From Hordeum vulgare subsp. vulgare (lineage: Eukaryota > Streptophyta > Magnoliopsida > Poales > Poaceae), in assembly GCF_904849725.1 (NCBI RefSeq), contig NC_058518.1, positions 15,086,147-15,150,146 on the forward strand: a stretch of 64,000 bases of DNA, given 5' to 3'. Of this stretch, positions 45,921 to 56,699 are shown in pieces. The notes under the pieces were generated by a model. It ran no database searches. It was not told the origin of the DNA and worked only from the letters and a program-made list of their open reading frames with translations. The translations under genes were made by a program, and so were the position numbers. Every line of letters begins with the position of its first letter. Position 1 is the stretch's first letter.

Positions 45921-47234
45921 TATATATAGGAGGAGGGGAGGGGTGGTGCCCTAGAGCAAGGCCCTAGGGTTCGTCCGGCGCAAGAGGAGAGGGAGGAGTC
46001 CTCCTCCAACACAACTTGGAAGGAGGAGTCCTCCTTCCCCAATCCGGTTTGGCCCCACCCTCCTTTCCTTTCTCCCTTTGGCCGAATAGGCCTCTTTGGG
46101 CTGGCCAGCATCCCACTAAGGGATGGTTCGCCACCCTTGGGATTCTTTGGTTCTCTACCGGGTGGACGGCCCCTCCCGGTAGAACTCCAGAACCCATTCG
46201 TCACTCCGAGTACTTTACCGGTAATGCCCGAGAATCTTTCGGAGACCAAATGAATACTTCCTATATATCAATCTTTGTCTCCGGACCATTCCGGAAATCC
46301 TCATGTTGTCCGGGATCTCATCCGGGACTTTGAACAACCTGCGGTTACCAACATCAATAATTCAACTATACCAAAACGTCACCGAACCTTAAGTGTGCAC
46401 ACCTTGGGGTTCGAGAACTATGTAGACATGACCGAGACACTCTCCGGTCAATATCCAATAGTGGTACCTGGATGCCCATATTGGATCCTACATATTCTAC
46501 GAAGATCTTATCGGTTGAACCTATATGTCAACGATTCAGTTAATCCCGTATAACATTCTCTTTGTCCTTCGACATGTTACTTACCCGAGATTCGATCGTC
46601 GGTATCTCCATACCTATTTCAATCTCGTTACCGACAAGTCTCTTTACTCATGCCGTAATACAAGATCCCGTGGCTAACTCTTTAGTTACATCGCTTGCAA
46701 GGCTTGTCTGTAATATTGTATTACCGAGTGGGCCCCGAGATACCTCTCCGTCATACGGAGTAACAAATCCCAGTCTTGATCCATGCTAAGTCAACGGACA
46801 CCTTCGGAGCACCTTTATAGTCACCTAATTGCGTTGCGACGTTTGATACACACAAGGCATTCCTCCGGTGTCAGTGAGTTACATGATCTCATGGTCATAG
46901 GAATGTATACTTCACATGCAGAAAATAGTAGCAACAAAATAACACGATCACATGCTACGTTTATAGTTTGGGTCTTGTCCATCACATCATTCTCCTAATG
47001 ATGTAATCCCGTTATTAAGTGACAACAATTTTCTATGGCTAGGAAACCTTAACCATCTTTGATCAACGAGCTAGTCAACTAGAGGCTTACCAGGGACAGT
47101 GTTTTGTCTATGTATCCACACATGTATTTGTTTTTCCATTTAATACAATTCTAGCATGGATAATTAACGATTATCTTGAAATAGGAGATACAATAATAAA
47201 TATTTTGTTATTGCCTCTAAGGCATATTTCCAAC
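45921..47234 (-). mobile_element. Angela-type LTR, main part right of the Harbinger
   Basis: The sequence aligns with the LTRs at 36693-38514 and 30906-32451 from the TATATATAGGAGGAGG box to the end TTGCCTCTAAGGCATATTTCCAACA. Together with 34960-34987 it is an LTR split by the Harbinger. It is more diverged from the full-length Copia LTRs than those are from each other, in keeping with an older insertion. The LTR start ends at 47234 and is followed by an inverted LTR-end fragment. Confidence 0.85.
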
Positions 47235-47306
47235 AAGATGGTCATCACCAGGGATAGATCTTGAACGTGCGTAGGAAAACTTTTCTTTTGCATGCAACGT
47301 TCCCCA
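47235..47306 (+). repeat. Inverted 72-bp LTR end fragment
   Basis: It ends GCATGCAACGTTCCCCAACA, the complement of the TGTTGGGGAACGT... LTR terminus, and lies in the opposite orientation to the adjoining LTR. GATCTTGAACGTGCGTAGGAAAAC precedes it, matching the Angela-type TTTTCCTACGCACG end. LTR start and LTR end thus face each other. Confidence 0.7.
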
Positions 47307-50300
47307 ACACCCTGACCCCAGCCTGTGCTTCTCCTCCGTGCGTCTCCTCCATGCGTCGGCCATCTGCTTCTCTGGTGAGACATCCCGACGCCTACTCCGC
47401 CCATTTGCTTGCTAGGGTTTCGGTGGATTGCTAGGGTTCTTGCTAGGACATTGCTAGGGCTGCTTGCTAGGGTTCTTGCTAGGACATTGTTTCTGAAATT
47501 GTGAGTGAAATTAGATAGTTAATAAGAAAACCGAGTTAAAAATGAGTTTCAGAAACTAAGCATTTCTGAAATAGTAAAACTGAGACAAAAAGAGTCAAAA
47601 AATGGTTTTGATGCCTAAATTCAAATGTGTTGCTTGTTGTCCAAATGAAAATTAGTATTAACTTCGCAAGCAGTACTAATTTGGACATGCTTTATAAAAT
47701 GTTTTTTTATGAGAAAATGAAATTGTCCGCGTATTCTAAGAAGATAACCAGAAAGTAAAAAATTAAGGACAAGAAAATGTTCTCATAGGAATTTTTTCTC
47801 GACGTCGACGATGCCCGGCCCTCATCCTCGTTGTCGACTTGGAAGTAACATCCTTAAGAGGTGCCATGTCCGGGACTGGGCTCCGCCAGGGTGGCAGTGG
47901 GAGGTGCTACCTTCCGGGGCACACACCTTGGTGAGGAATCGGGGTCTCATCATCGACCCGAAGCTTCTTTGGTGGCGGTCCTGTGGACCACTATCAGTGC
48001 GGAGGGAGCGGCCCCCCGCAGAGGTGGTACGTCGTCATGTGAGGGAGGAGGACGAGCGCGTCCGACGCTACATGGCTGCGTTGGACGCCAGGTTCTCCAG
48101 TACCTTGCAGGTTCTTCGAGGATCTCACCCGAGTTATGATCCTATGATGGTTCCTTCTCTTTGGGTGTCCACCATCTATGGCTTAGGAACCGCGAGTCAA
48201 CTAGATTATTCGATAATATTTGATCTATAATAGTAATATTATATGATAATATTCGAGATTTATTAGTGATAATATCCAATGATGCATTAACTAGATTATT
48301 CGAGATGATGTATTAGTGATATTATACTCGAGTTCATTATAAATTGATTAGCAATTGCATAAAAATAGGTTTAGAAATTTTCATTAAAGTCACGTACTTT
48401 CGGTCTGTCGTTGCTCCTTGTGTGACTTTCATGTGTTTTCTTGATGGAGGAATCCCTACTATTGTCGTGGGGGGCGCTTTCTCCTCTTCTCTTCTTTCGA
48501 TATATACCTCGGTATAATGCGCAAGGATAGGAGAGAAGATACATCCATCATCGACGGTCGAACTATTAGTGTGAGAGAGTGTCCACCAACATATATACAC
48601 CACCATATCAGTGTGAGAGAGTGCGCACCTACCGAAAGTCAACCAATATTGAATTAGATCTATTTGGACATGTGTGTACCTATGTTATTGCAGGGAACCC
48701 CTCCTAATGCCTATGTTTTGCTGGAATGTAGATTCATTTCCGTTCCGGCAATTTTCAGGCGCACAATATGTCTTATTTTAATAATGGTCATGCCAAATTT
48801 TTGAATCATGAAAACAGGAAATGTCTGAAGACGATTGGGATCGTGAACTCCGCGACGACGGTCGGGGTTTGTGCGACACGCCTCACCTGTGGGACGGGAG
48901 GTTCTTCACCATCAAGCTTGACGAGACCGTTGTTATTTCTACAGTACGCGAGGATGATAAGTGTTTTTTCGTAATTAAGCATGACTTATGTTTATTTACT
49001 TCAACGTGTAATTTCTGTTTTGTACAATTAGACTAGTTCATCCCATGCCATGCAAGAAGGTATGTCCTGGAGAGGCTCGGTTTCGAAGATCACGAGAGTT
49101 TGGAGACCAGGAGAGCTAACCTTAGGACTAAACATGGTCACACATTTCTGGTCAAAGTAATGTATGCAGTTAATAACACAGAATTAGGGTGCTCAAACTC
49201 GCATGCTCTAGCCAAGGCATATGGATTTCAGGAGGATATGAAAATAACTTTCAATTTTCGTCCTCGAGATCATATTGAAGGTAATATCGACATTTGGGTG
49301 GATGTCGATATGCTTCCAGTTTTACCTCCATGTGAGTTTGTCAACCATATTTGTCAAGTAATTTGCATTCTATATTTAAAAATGGTTGTTGTTCGTCCAT
49401 ACTAAATTTGTTAATTTATAATTTACATCTTATTTCCTTTCTATGAGTGAAACACGGAACATAGTTGACACAACACACTATACTTATGGATCACATCGAA
49501 CTTGGGAGGAGAAAGATGTTCTTATCACCTTTGTTACTGGTGTCCTGTTTGGTAGGGACAACTTCCCGTATAATATGAGACCTGGCATAAATTATACTTC
49601 ATACATGGCACTGGTGCATAGGTTGAGGGCTGATGACATTCGCGCAAATATCTTGGTAAGGGTTGTTAATTAAGTAAACTACTATTGAGTAAACGGTGTT
49701 GATTACATTGCTAACTAAGCTATTATCATGTTCTTCAACAGAAACTACCAAATGATTTTGTGCCTCTGTTGATGCATGGCAAAGGTCATATGACAATTAA
49801 AAGCCCTACGAGGGTTCATTTCACTTTTCCATACTCGGCTGAGCGCAAATCACAAGGACGGCTCCAAATTGAAGCATGGGGAGAAATAAAGAAGGATCGC
49901 AAGCCACAAGTTGAAGACCGTTGGATCTCTCTGCTTCATCACGGAGACATATGTGTTATTCTATTTTATGTCATTTTCCCTAGAAGAGAAGACTAAGTCC
50001 TATGAAAGAGAAGTTTTTCTAGTTTATATTAACTTGGCATGATCGATTAGGATGATGATTATTATGATGTTTTTCTATTTTATGAGATTTTAACTTGGTA
50101 TAATTAAGATAATGATGAGTTGTTAGATGAATAAGATGATGATGAGTTATATGACATCATATTTTTCTACCAATTATTGATGTTGTATATTAATATGTAT
50201 AACCGTGTGTAAATACAACATAAATAAAAAAAATATGTGCGTTTAATAGTGGCACGGGTTAGAAAAGCACGCTATTGCTAGAAGTAACGCTGGTTAAGAG

Positions 50301-50432
50301 GCGCTACTGCTAACTTTAGTTGTAGTGTTGGGCAAACGGAAAGTTAGTTGTAGCGTCTTAGCAATAGCGCAGGCACCCGCGCTACTGATAGTCCAAAATC
50401 CGGTGCTACTGCTAGGGTTTTCTCTAGTAGTG
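47307..50432 (+). mobile_element. CACTA element, 3' portion carrying a B3-like gene
   Basis: The right end TTTTCTCTAGTAGTG (50418-50432) is the complement of CACTACTAGAGAAAA, a CACTA terminal repeat. Before it lie sub-terminal repeats of GCGCTACTGCTA and GCTATTGCTAAGA type in both orientations (50240-50410), as in CACTA ends. The left end is missing, cut by the LTR material ending at 47306. A direct TTGCTAGGGTTCTTGCTAGG repeat occurs at 47405-47490. The gene at 47811-49996 lies inside. Confidence 0.65.
47811..49996 (+). CDS. Multi-exon B3-like protein gene inside a CACTA element
   Basis: The pieces read as follows. Exon A, from ATG 47811 (PGPHPRCRLGSNILKR, GWQWEVLPSGAHTLVR, HVREEDERVRRYMAAL), has an uncertain end near 48160-48230. 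Exon B is about 48818-48942 (MSEDDWDRELRDDGRG, LWDGRFFTIKLDETV). Exon C is 49037-49331 (VLERLGFEDHESLETR, GHTFLVKVMYA, YGFQEDMKITF, DIWVDVDMLPVLPP). Exon D is about 49448-49655. Exon E is 49742-49996 (KLPNDFVPLLMHGKG, GDICVILFYVIFPRRED, stop). Splice sites D/E are in phase; the C/D junction is one base out of phase, so the model or the gene is imperfect. The alternating beta-strand blocks resemble plant B3-like proteins that I associate with Triticeae repeats. The function is unknown. Confidence 0.5.
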
Positions 50433-51880
50433 GCAGGAAACAAAAAATGAAGCTGTGACAAAAGAACAACTCCCACCTGAAATTCCTCCCAATGAAACGG
50501 AAGACAAAGATGAATGTGTTTCCATTCTCATTTTTTAACACAAATATCGCTATTTTTTTTACCCCTAGCTCTGGCGTGAAACTTCAACTTACACTGTTTA
50601 GCTAAAACCCCACCCCCGCATATGCTATGAAATGCGCACACTAGTGAATTATCTTTCAACAGGTGAATCCGATGATAAAAATGGTCAATATTTTTCCATT
50701 TCCAAGGTGTGAGTAAATGTTAATGACAAACCAACCAAATCAATGCTAATGATAAATTGTGAAGGCCGCGCTCTACACACTCATTTCATGGCTATAAAAC
50801 CTATGCCTCTCCAGTGGTATACGGAAAAATAGACCGAGGATGTACCTGTGTGTAGAGCACTGATGCATTTTGATAATTTTGCTTCTTAAATGCTTCATCC
50901 GCTTGGAGTTTCAGCTCGGACATCCTCTTTTTCACAAAATTGTCATCCTCGGAAATTCATAAGAGCTTAAGTCTGGTGCGCGAGGGAGAAACATCACTCT
51001 AGCAAGATATCAAGGTGAAGTTTACAAATACAAGAAACATATTTGGTTAATTCGGGATTTCACAATCTCACTTCAAACGCTGATAGGAAATGAAGAGATC
51101 TATTTAAATAAAACGAATGGGTCCACCTGTTATTTTGAAACAAAAACAAAATTGTTGGATTACCATTTGAGCAACGCAGTTTATCAAATAAAGCATCACT
51201 AAAATAAAATGAATTTTCAGGAACAAAGTTAGAGGACAATGCAAATACAAGAAAACAAAGGAAAAAAAATTGCGCGCTAGAGAAAATAGGGTCGTCCCTG
51301 AAAATATACTATCAGCGTGCTATAACGCATCATAACATGCTATTAGTGAGACATTGTACGCTGATTCAATCAACGCATCAATTTGCCACAGTTGAAACAG
51401 GAGAGGTGAAAGGAAAGAGAATCTCAACGTCTTCCCGTGTACCATACTCAACAGCCAACTCTATTGGCAACCTACCAAACAGTAGAGAAACAAGGAATGC
51501 TTTACAAGAGCAATACTCTATTCAACATTAAGAAATAGGGAAGCTTTGTTCTAGGCATGATCAATGCAAACCATATCCAGTTATTGATGGACTACCCTCT
51601 CACATTAGGTCAATATAGTAGTAGTGTGTCACGACATACCGTGGGGCGCATCGGCGAGGCTATCGGGTTAGATGGTGTGTGTTTGTGTGAGGTCAAGGGC
51701 ACATCATCAATCTTATAGGTGTAGCAACACAGGTCGTCGAGAAGGTAGCCTTGAGTTGATCCATGTATTTATTTTATCAGGCTTTGTTGGATAATTAATA
51801 TAAAATGATAGTGTGCATCGTTTTTTTACCGAGTAGTGTGCATGCTTGAGTGCAGAGGCCGGGGTTTCAACCCTGTTTCT
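50433..51880. other. No supported gene
   Basis: AT-rich sequence with short frames only (for example 51337-51531). No terminal repeats or domains are seen. Confidence 0.4.
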
Positions 51881-51886
51881 TAAAAA

Positions 51887-51949
51887 CAAAATAGACTGAT
51901 AGGAACAGAAATTGACGAAACAAAATAGACTGATCGGAACAGAAATTGA
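51887..51949. repeat. Two-copy 31-bp direct repeat
   Basis: ACAAAATAGACTGATAGGAA and ACAAAATAGACTGATCGGAA, both followed by CAGAAATTGAC, lie in immediate tandem. They precede the flank-repeat copy. Confidence 0.85.
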
Positions 51950-52260
51950 CTATGTACGTAGGTTGTATATACCGAGCTATAGGTGATCCACCAGCACTAC
52001 ATAGTTAAGTAAACCTTGAGTTGTGTCATAATAGTGCTACCTAGATAGTAGATAGAACAGAGATCTTGCATTGAATTAACGTCACAGAACATTTCCTTTC
52101 CATGTTACAACATTGCTTGCTTACTCAAACGCTCGATATAAGAAACTGTAGCATTGCTTGCTTTCCCCCATTTATTCCCATGCCATCCATAAAATACCAT
52201 ATCTAGCAAGCAGAAATACAAGAAAGAAAGCAAACTGACTCAATATTGTTGCTTTCTAAA
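51950..52260. repeat. Dispersed copy of the B3-gene flank segment
   Basis: GGTGATCCACCAGCACT and GTGCTACCTAGAT match 59430-59500. Further right, ATCTTGCATTGAATTAA, TACTCAAACGCTCGATATAAG and AGCAAGCAGAAATACAAGA match 28720-28900 and the flank of the PMD-B3 gene (8620-8770). Confidence 0.65.
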
Positions 52261-52339
52261 AGCCTTTTATCTGGAAAAAAATCTAACGAGGAAAACATCA
52301 ATACTATTACAGGCAGCATTGTGTATTATTAATTTACTA

Positions 52340-52444
52340 CTCCCTCCGTCCCAAAATAACAGAGTCAACTTTGTATTAACTTTGGTACGAACTTAGTACA
52401 AAGTTGAGTATAAAATTATGTCACTTATTTTGGGATGGACGCAG
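52340..52444. mobile_element. Stowaway MITE (105 bp)
   Basis: The ends CTCCCTCCGTCCCAAAATAA and TTATTTTGGGATGGACGCAG are inverted complements with two mismatches. TA flanks lie at 52338-52339 and 52445-52446. AACTTTGTA and TACAAAGTT pair inside. Same subfamily style as 4289-4381. Confidence 0.92.
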
Positions 52445-52717
52445 TAATACGGTAACTAATATTGAAAATATTACACCAATGTTTAGCAGGGCTACACTTG
52501 CTGGGACTACACCTCCTTAATTTCAGTGATCGTCAGTTCACAGCCGGAAGAGCTTTTCTTTTCAAAGATGGAAGGAAGCCATACACAATTTGAATTGATG
52601 AGTTAGTGAAATTTGGTGTTTGCATAAGATCTTTGTAACTCGTTACTAATTTGCATGTTCTTCTGCAAGACTGCTTAGCGTCTCCATGGTTCTCTGTTTA
52701 CGATAGGCCGCAACATT

Positions 52718-53990
52718 CACTACTGGAATCGACGGCTTTGCCTAGTGCCTGAGAAACTCGGCGAAGCCAAGATAAAACGCGACAATGACTTGGCTGAGAA
52801 CTGCTCTCGGCAAAAACTATACGGCGTACACCCCTAAGGTAAACACAACTTTGTTGAGTATCGTTTGTCGGGTACTCAACATACATTTTTCCGAGAACCA
52901 AAGTCAGTGTCGACAAAAGAAAGTCAATTGACGGCCCCGGATGGAGAAGTTGGTTGCCATGTGGTACATCTTTGCCCGGAGTCTAGCTTATAATGCTGGG
53001 CAAAATCCAATGAATAGGAGGCGGTCACGTTGATGTTTGTCTACGAGCATGGTTAATAGTATAGCCAACTGCTGGCTATAAGCCGTCTTGTAGTCCATCT
53101 TATAGCTAGCTTGTACAATAGTTAGCTGTAAAAAAGTACTACTTTTATCATATATGGTCCACTTTTCATTCTCACAAAGCATCTAGGAGCACGTGCTAGA
53201 GCTAGCTCTTCACGAAGAGCCCGCTTTCTTTCTCTCTCCTCTTCTCTCTCATCCAACTCAGCAAAAATATAGTATTTTAATCCTTACAGCCTGCTGACTG
53301 TACCTTATTGTACTTGCTCTACGAAGAATCGGATTGTGTTATGCCGAGTGCTGGCATTGCTGAAAGATAGCTCTCGGAGAAGTTCAATGAGTAGGAGGCC
53401 ACCACGTGTCCACTCTTGTGATAGCTTTTCTTGGGAGCTTTCTTGATCTCGGCCTCAGACGGATAGTTGTCGAGAGACTTGTCTCAGCAAAGACCAAGGA
53501 ATAGGAGGGCGCCACTTGGACGTCCACCTGAAAGATGGGCCCTCGCCTTATGCCAACTACATTTATTTGTCGAGACCTAAAGCACTCGGCAAAAATTTCC
53601 AGGTGGAACACCTGGGGAGATGGCTGGGCTATATCGAGAGTCTTGTGAGGCCACTCGACAAAGTTTTTCTGCACGAAGAAAATGAATTTTTTTAAATGTA
53701 TGCCGAGTCCAAAAGCACTGGCCGAAAAAAGTCCACGTGGCGTTACCTGGGAAATGGCTGAGTCCAATACCGAGTTTCTTGTCAAGCCGCTCAACAAAGA
53801 TTTCATGCACGGAGAAAATGAATTTTCGAATATGTAATCAGAAAACTACATGGGTAGCTCTCGGTAAAAGTAACCCCAGGTCACGGAGTCATCAACCACA
53901 GATGGACTTGCCATGTGTTACCTAATTGTTGTGCTTACTGTTTAGGTCTCAGCATATGGCACGGTTGCCGAGTACTGAATGTTGCAGTAA
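52718..53990 (+). mobile_element. CACTA element, left end with ACTCGGC sub-terminal repeats
   Basis: It begins CACTACTGGAATCGACGGCT. It then carries repeated GAAACTCGGCGAAG, CTCTCGGCAAAA, GCACTCGGCAAAAA and related words in either orientation, as in grass CACTA ends. A direct repeat of about 135 bp (53580-53690 against 53712-53826: TTGTGAGGCCACTCGACAAA, TTGTCAAGCCGCTCAACAAA) lies inside. The matching right terminus is not visible, so the end at about 53990 is only where the motif stops. No transposase is encoded. Confidence 0.6.
53045..53319. mobile_element. MITE with GAGCA...TGCTC ends (275 bp), nested in CACTA
   Basis: The left GAGCATGGTTAATAGTATAG and right (reverse complement GAGCAAGTACAATAAGGTAC) ends continue with CTGCTGGCTATAAG against CAGCAGGCTGTAAG. 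TAC flanks both sides (53042-53044 and 53320-53322). The class is uncertain, though the 3-bp duplication suggests a Harbinger/Tourist-type or CACTA-type. A TCTCTCTCCTCTTCTCTCTC run lies in the middle. Confidence 0.75.
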
Positions 53991-54299
53991 GCATATGGAC
54001 CCATGACATAGATTGGTAGCCAATCGTCTGCAGGAGGATTTTGTAGCATAAAAACACATAGTGTTGATGATGCTTAGTAATTGATATTTAGCCCAATGTA
54101 CAAGTTTTATATTGTAGATCATTTATTTCCTCTCAACGCTACAAATATCTTGTAGATCACGAAGGAATATCCCTAAAACCAATGGATATCATATTGGTTT
54201 TACTAATAAGGGCATCTTCAACGCTGACCATCATATCGGGCACCAAAAAATTCCACCCACATTTTAAACTGATAACTAAACAAACAACCGTAATTTAAT

Positions 54300-54345
54300 C
54301 ATATATATATATATATATATATGCATACATATATATATATATATG

Positions 54346-54388
<43 letters not shown>
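54300..54388. repeat. (TA)n microsatellite with ATGCATACAT interruptions
   Basis: Three runs of TA dinucleotides separated by two GCATACA interruptions. It lies just upstream of B3 exon copy 4. Confidence 0.95.
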
Positions 54389-54389
<1 letters not shown>

Positions 54390-54441
54390 ACTAGTTGTGT
54401 CCCACTACTCAGATTTGTCATTAGAAATTACAACTGCTCAA

Positions 54442-55805
54442 AAGTGGCATCCGAGATTCTTCATAGAAAAAGACATGTGCATGCTTACGGGCAACTGGTT
54501 GGACTTTGTATGCGACAACCCAGTGCAGGTTGGTGACATCTGCATCTTTGTACCGGTTAAGGGTGGGGAAAGGTACACATTCACGGTCCACATAGTCCGC
54601 GCAGAAGCTACTGAGCATAGCGGTGTTAAAAGGGTTCGCTCAACACATGATTCTCCCATTAGTGGCGAATGAATGGCAAATCCAGATATCGTTTAGAAAT
54701 GGAAAACGGCGGATGCACTCGTACATGGTTGGAAGCAAGTTTTTCCACGACTCCACGGCAACGGTTTGTATTTCGCGGACATGTATCGTGCTTGTCCCAT
54801 ATCATTTCCAGAGATCAGCTCTGGTTTCTAGCGGGGTAGAATGATGCTGCTAGCACTCGTGTGCTCTCTCTGGTTGTACTACCATGGTTGTCTGGGTTGT
54901 TTTGTACTCTAAAATCAAGCCAGGGCCAAATCTCCGATCATGTACTCCTATATATCCATCCTGAAAGGAGCTGCTAAGTTGAAATTTTCCAAGTTTGGTT
55001 GCAGCTTTGTGTACATGGTGACTAGCCAAGCTGAGACTTTGTTTGGTTCGCAGGATGAATATTGCAAGTTCATTTTTGTCTAGTGTTTGTTGCATCAGCA
55101 TGTACGCCGTGGATCGTGGTACACCTAGTTGTGTATTGCCGTGCTGGTACTTTATGGGATCTTGGTTCTTTCGTTATCTGGAGGCCGTTGCATGAGATAA
55201 GAGCATAAAATCAGAATTTGTGCAAATAAATTTCATTGCCACAATGTCTGTAAGATTAGTAAAGTCTCCCAACAACATCTCAACAAACAAATCAAACTCC
55301 CAACAAGAACTTGTGATAGAGCAGGAATCTTGTATGTCATTTATCATACTAATCCATATAATGCAATGGCTAGCAAATAGATACTCAAAAGCTCATGAAG
55401 TCATGATGTAAGAGGCAGCTGTCTTCCTGTCACTTCTCAGACTCATCCATATAATGCAATGGCTAGCAAGCAGATACACAAGAGAGGGAAATCAAGTTCA
55501 AGATGATTCAACTTTAGAGTCGTGTAAATTGGAATGAGAGGAATCAGAAACACATATGCTGTTGCTGTTGTGATTGACCTAGTACTAGATAACGTTGTTT
55601 GACGGCCGGTCTGCACCATTAGTTAGAGTTTAAAGGATCATAGTACAACTCTCTTATGGAGGTCTATCTTCTCAGTATAGCAAGCAAGAAAAAATTTTAC
55701 CGGAACAACCACTGTAAATTTGATAGAGCCTTTATTGAGCAAACCTCCACAGTCTAGCTGGGTTTGCATTGGGAGGTACTGTAAACAGTAATGAGATGGC
55801 CCCCA
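54442..55805 (+). pseudogene. B3 exon copy 4 with 3' flank (5'-truncated)
   Basis: The plus-strand frame starts in mid B3 domain (KWHPRFFIEKDMCML) and runs through GNWLDFVCDNPVQ, GDICIFVPVKGG and FTVHIVRAEA to a stop at 54670-54672. The first half of the domain and the upstream exons are absent. The 3' flank follows the parent to about 55805, including CGGTCTGCACCATTAG (55607), CCGGAACAACCACTG (55700) and GGGAGGTACTGTAAACA (55770). It is the longest flank copy and equals the parent interval 7823-9065 plus a few small indels. The (TA)n run at 54300-54388 lies near its left boundary. Confidence 0.9.
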
Positions 55806-56695
55806 AACAGAAGTTATCGCTTTGGTACAAGGCATATCAATCATGCTATGGACCTTGGCATGCCGAGAATCATTTTTCAAACATGTCTTAACAATTCTTT
55901 CTTCAGTATTTGTTACCTGCACTGCCTATGTTGTTGATTTCTCTAGGGAAGCAAATTACTCTAGGCGTCAGCATCCGCTAGCTCTGAATTTTGTATGGAA
56001 CAAAAAATCAAAAGAATCAGATCAAGACTTCAATTACTAAATGGTAGTAAAATTTATGAAGCAGTAGAAGAATGTAGTTTAATGTAATGTCAGTAGAACA
56101 ATGCAAGATAAAACATTATCCGTTGTGTAAAAGAGTTCAAGATAATCATTATGGGAACTACATGTCGATGTTTTCTATGGTTACTTAGCATTCAGAACTC
56201 GAGATGCTTGGCAACGAGTGACAAGGAAAGCACCTTTTTGAGGGTAGCAGTGAATACTCGACGTCAAGGCTGCCAAGCCTGGCCACGTCCGCTTCAACTA
56301 GCATCCATGAACACGAGCGCCCGCTCTGCGGGCATGGTTGTTGCCGATGTCTGATGCATATGTGTGGATGAGTAGAAGAAGGAATAAAATTAGGAGTATG
56401 TGTAGGAAAGGAGTTCATACCCTGGTATAGACAGGTGACCTGCACGATCTGCGGTTGCAAGATCGGAGAAGGCTGACAGTCTAAATTTCTTGGTCTCGAT
56501 CAGTCGGGTGCGTGAAACTGGATGCGTTTTTGAGCTGGATAAAAAATAATTTGAAGCAAGGACCCTCCCTCGTCAATTTCCATTAGAGAAACCGCCAACA
56601 ATCCTACAAAGTAGCATCAAAAGAAACAAAAAACAAAACACAGGTCTATCTCAAACAGCGCTTGTGTTGGGCCTCCAAGTGCTGAGTTTTGTACG
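55806..56695. other. No supported gene
   Basis: A 72-codon plus frame (55822-56040) and a 91-codon minus frame (56185-56460) show no recognisable domain. I do not call genes here. Confidence 0.4.
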
Positions 56696-56699
56696 ACAG

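Noticed and set aside
47811..48230. Stand-alone intronless gene
   Set aside because: Its frame fades after about 48160 and downstream exons of similar style follow; better treated as the first exon of the CACTA-borne gene.
54300..54388. AT-rich run as a promoter or replication origin
   Set aside because: It is a plain (TA)n microsatellite with regular interruptions.
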